From CAZBWE01 sp964495465 (GTDB taxonomy: Bacteria > Planctomycetota > Phycisphaerae > Sedimentisphaerales > Anaerobacaceae), in contig CAZBWE010000007.1 in assembly GCA_964495465.1 (NCBI GenBank), positions 1 through 52,525 on the forward strand: a stretch of 52,525 nt of DNA, written 5' to 3'. Below are positions 50,161-52,525 of the stretch, one piece after another. The notes beneath the pieces were generated by a model, which worked only from the letters and a program-made list of their open reading frames with translations, was not told where the DNA came from and did not search any database. The translations under genes were made by a program, and so were the position numbers. How positions within the stretch are numbered: position 1 is the first letter of the stretch; every line of letters starts with the position of its first letter.

Positions 50161-52525
50161 ATGTCAACTATACAGCTTCCAGGTCTTTTAACGGGCATTG
50201 ATACGAGCACGCTCATTCAACAGCTCTTGGCTGTGGAGAGACGGACGTTGAATATGTATGAGGAGAGGAAGAGTCTCTGGGATGAAAGAAAGGATGCATT
50301 GACCGAACTAAAGACCAAACTCAGCAGTTTGAGGAGCACGGTGAGGTCGCTTTCTGATGCCGGTGGGCTTCGTGCATTTACTACCACTTCGAGCGATACC
50401 GACAAATTGACTGCTGAGGCCTCAAGTAGTGCTTTCGAAGGCACCCATACGATTGTGGTCAATCAACTGGCCGCCGCGGAGAGATGGGTTCACTCAACCG
50501 GTAAAAAATACGCTGAGGATTACGTAGGCGAGGGTACCTTTATTTACTCCTATAACCACAAGGAGACAATTATCACAACCACCGATACGACAACATTGCA
50601 GGATTTGGTCGGCCTGATTAATAACGATGCAAACAATCCCGGCGTTACAGCCAGTCTGTTATACTATAATGACGCTTATCATCTGGTGCTTAATGGCAAC
50701 GAAGCCGGTACCGATTACCAGATTAAGATTAACTCGGGTATAACCGAGCTCTTGAAATCTGATGATCCATTTACGAAAGACAGTGATAACGCCACACTTA
50801 ATACGAAGATTACGGATCTGGATCAATTCAGTGGGTCGGTCTCAGGAGGTTCGCCATACATCAGAATAACCGGTACTGATCACTTTGGTGTTGCAATAGC
50901 CCAGACAGATCTTTATGTAGATCTTTATGTGACTGAAAATACGACGATAGGTCATCTTATCTCGGAAATCAATGATGCGTTTGACGGGACAGCTAAAGCA
51001 GTATTTGAGGATGGCAAGATTATATTGACAGACAGTGAAGACGGAGTAAGCAGTCTTTCAATTACTCTACAATACTTTGATGATGGTACAGGTTCATTAC
51101 TGGATAATCTTGCTATGAGCGAGATAACAGAAGGAACTGACGATGTTGCAGACCTCACTAATTACGCTCCTTCAGATTTTACACTTAGCCAAGTTGCCAA
51201 GGATTCGAAGGTCAAAGTGGATGGCTTTCCTTCAACTTCGCCTGTTTCTGAAATTCAAACCGTATCGTTAGGTGCAGCCCCCGCCAGTGGGACATATACC
51301 CTTACCTACCGCGGTGAAACGACCGAGAGTATCAACTGGGATGATGATGCAGCCACTATACAAAGTAGATTAGAGGCGTTATCAACCGTCGATTCTGGTG
51401 ACATAACAGTGTCAGGGCCTATCGCTGATGGAGCGACTTTTACCTTTGCAAATACATTGGGCAACGTTGACCTGATTATGATTAACTCTTCTCTAAAGGA
51501 TGGTGGAGGAGGAGATATAACTGCGAGTATTTCAGAAACGACAATAGGAAGTGATGGTTATATCAGCAGAAGCTCCAATACAATAAGTGATGTTATTAGC
51601 GGTATAACTTTGCATTTGCACGATACAACTGACGCAGGCGGAGAGAAGATAACTTTGACCAGAGATATACAGTCCGTCAAAGAAAAACTCACTGCTATGG
51701 TTGATGCTTATAATGCCGCCGTTACTTATATTCAGGAAAATACCGGCTATGATGTTGAGGAAAAAACTGCCGGCGTATTGCAGGGCGATTATGTCGTTTC
51801 AGCTATACGCTCACAACTTTATACTCCGCTTGTGGCCGTTACCAGCGGATTTATAACGGATGTTGATACCTTTTTAACGCCGGCTCAAATCGGGCTCGAA
51901 CTTGACAAAGACGGCTTTTTGTCGCTCGATACGAGTGTTTTTGATGAAGCTGTAACCGAAGATTATATGGATGTGCTGGCTTTAATTGGGGCGGACAAAA
52001 CCGGCAGCACTGATAGCAATACCATCAAATTTTATGGTGCAAGCAACAGTTACACCACCGCAGGAACTTACGATGTTAAGGTAATTGTCAGTGGCGTTGC
52101 TATTACCAGTGCCAAAATCAAACTCTCGACCGAATCCACCTATCGAGATGCCTCAGTTAGCGGTAATATTATTACCGGAGACAGCTCCTTCGATGATAAC
52201 GGCAACCCCGTCTATCCTGAAAATGGCCTTCAGCTCAGCGTTGACTTGAGCCGGAACGGAACCTTTACCGCTACAGTCAACGTAAAACAGGGTTTCACAG
52301 GTGCGATGGAGGATGTCCTGGATACGGCGTTGAAAACAACAAACGGCTCGCTGCAAATCAACCAGGACCGTGTTGATGATATGATAGACAATCTTGAGGA
52401 AAGGATTGAGAGCGAAGCATACCGCCTCAGCAAAAAAGAGGATTTGTTAATCGCACGCTTTGCCCGGCTTGAGAGCACCCTGGCCTTGCTGCAGCAGCAA
52501 ATGTACGCCCTGGGCTTTAGCAGTT
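50161..52525 (+). CDS. fliD: FliD, filament cap protein (hook-associated protein 2), 3' end beyond the window
   Basis: The frame starts at ATG 50161 and runs off the window, with 788 codons visible. N-terminal IQLPGLLTGIDTSTLIQQLLAVERR and the following TELKTKLSSLRSTVRSLSD are typical of the FliD N-terminal domain. C-terminal LEERIESEAYRLSKKEDLLIARFARLESTLALLQQQM belongs to the FliD C-terminal helix. FliD caps the growing filament. It is longer than enteric FliD (about 470) because of inserted modules: a flagellin-IN-like region (about 214-313) shared with FlgE, and a separate beta module (about 364-461, EIQTVSLG, then TYTLTYRGETT and IQSRLEALS) of the kind repeated in large surface proteins. 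Confidence 0.93.
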   Translation, partial: MSTIQLPGLLTGIDTSTLIQQLLAVERRTLNMYEERKSLWDERKDALTELKTKLSSLRSTVRSLSDAGGLRAFTTTSSDTDKLTAEASSSAFEGTHTIVVNQLAAAERWVHSTGKKYAEDYVGEGTFIYSYNHKETIITTTDTTTLQDLVGLINNDANNPGVTASLLYYNDAYHLVLNGNEAGTDYQIKINSGITELLKSDDPFTKDSDNATLNTKITDLDQFSGSVSGGSPYIRITGTDHFGVAIAQTDLYVDLYVTENTTIGHLISEINDAFDGTAKAVFEDGKIILTDSEDGVSSLSITLQYFDDGTGSLLDNLAMSEITEGTDDVADLTNYAPSDFTLSQVAKDSKVKVDGFPSTSPVSEIQTVSLGAAPASGTYTLTYRGETTESINWDDDAATIQSRLEALSTVDSGDITVSGPIADGATFTFANTLGNVDLIMINSSLKDGGGGDITASISETTIGSDGYISRSSNTISDVISGITLHLHDTTDAGGEKITLTRDIQSVKEKLTAMVDAYNAAVTYIQENTGYDVEEKTAGVLQGDYVVSAIRSQLYTPLVAVTSGFITDVDTFLTPAQIGLELDKDGFLSLDTSVFDEAVTEDYMDVLALIGADKTGSTDSNTIKFYGASNSYTTAGTYDVKVIVSGVAITSAKIKLSTESTYRDASVSGNIITGDSSFDDNGNPVYPENGLQLSVDLSRNGTFTATVNVKQGFTGAMEDVLDTALKTTNGSLQINQDRVDDMIDNLEERIESEAYRLSKKEDLLIARFARLESTLALLQQQMYALGFSS

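Overview
The window comes from a motile, Gram-negative bacterium: both P-ring (flgI) and L-ring (flgH) genes are present. The long-protein architecture fits Planctomycetota, probably Phycisphaerae: TPR-rich proteins, a large cap protein with an extra beta domain, and very large multidomain glycosyltransferases. That placement is inferred from gene content and style, not from a marker gene search. Most of the window (about 5.5-52.5 kb) is one flagellar gene region. The first 5 kb are mostly housekeeping genes.

Layout. 1-5.4 kb: the 3' end of mnmG, hisA on the opposite strand, a complete tRNA-Ser(CGA), a CheX/CheC-like protein fused to a CBS pair, a small coiled-coil membrane protein, a zinc-ribbon protein, a doubtful short ORF with a good promoter, and an HPP-family membrane protein. 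5.4-20.1 kb, minus strand: read in the direction of transcription, a sigma-54 activator, then a sigma-54 promoter, two TPR proteins, a second sigma-54 activator, fliL-fliM-fliN-flhA, a small membrane protein, fliA (sigma-28), four small or lipoprotein genes, and a FlgM-like anti-sigma factor behind its own sigma-28-type promoter. 20.1-32.8 kb, plus strand: a sigma-54 promoter drives flgD-flgE-(PilZ protein)-flgF-flgG-flgA-flgH-flgI-flgJ(N)-flgN-flgK-flgL. 32.8-50.0 kb, plus strand: another sigma-54-type promoter leads a ten-gene glycosylation cluster (GT4, GT2, TPR protein, a FliT/FlgN-like chaperone, GDPD-like, HAD, nucleotidyltransferase, cupin, second nucleotidyltransferase, and one 3266-residue multidomain protein). 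50.1 kb to the end: a sigma-28-type promoter and fliD, cut by the window edge.

How it works together. The sequence itself suggests a classical flagellar cascade. Sigma-54 promoters, read with the two NtrC-type activators encoded here, would drive the basal body, hook and switch genes plus fliA. FliA (sigma-28), held by FlgM, would then drive late genes such as fliD and flgM. The unusual part is that the sugar-modification genes lie between flgL and fliD behind a flagellar-type sigma-54 promoter, where fliW/csrA or flagellin genes often lie. This suggests a glycosylation machine dedicated to the filament or the hook-associated proteins. No flagellin gene is in the window.

The best candidate for a new system is the 9.8-kb single-ORF protein. 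In one chain it has an SGNH-like domain, four GT-A-like modules, one GT4 module, a SAM methyltransferase, two tandem sulfatase-fold modules and several TPR blocks. A 46-residue motif recurs without gaps three times, each time directly after a hydrolase-like module.
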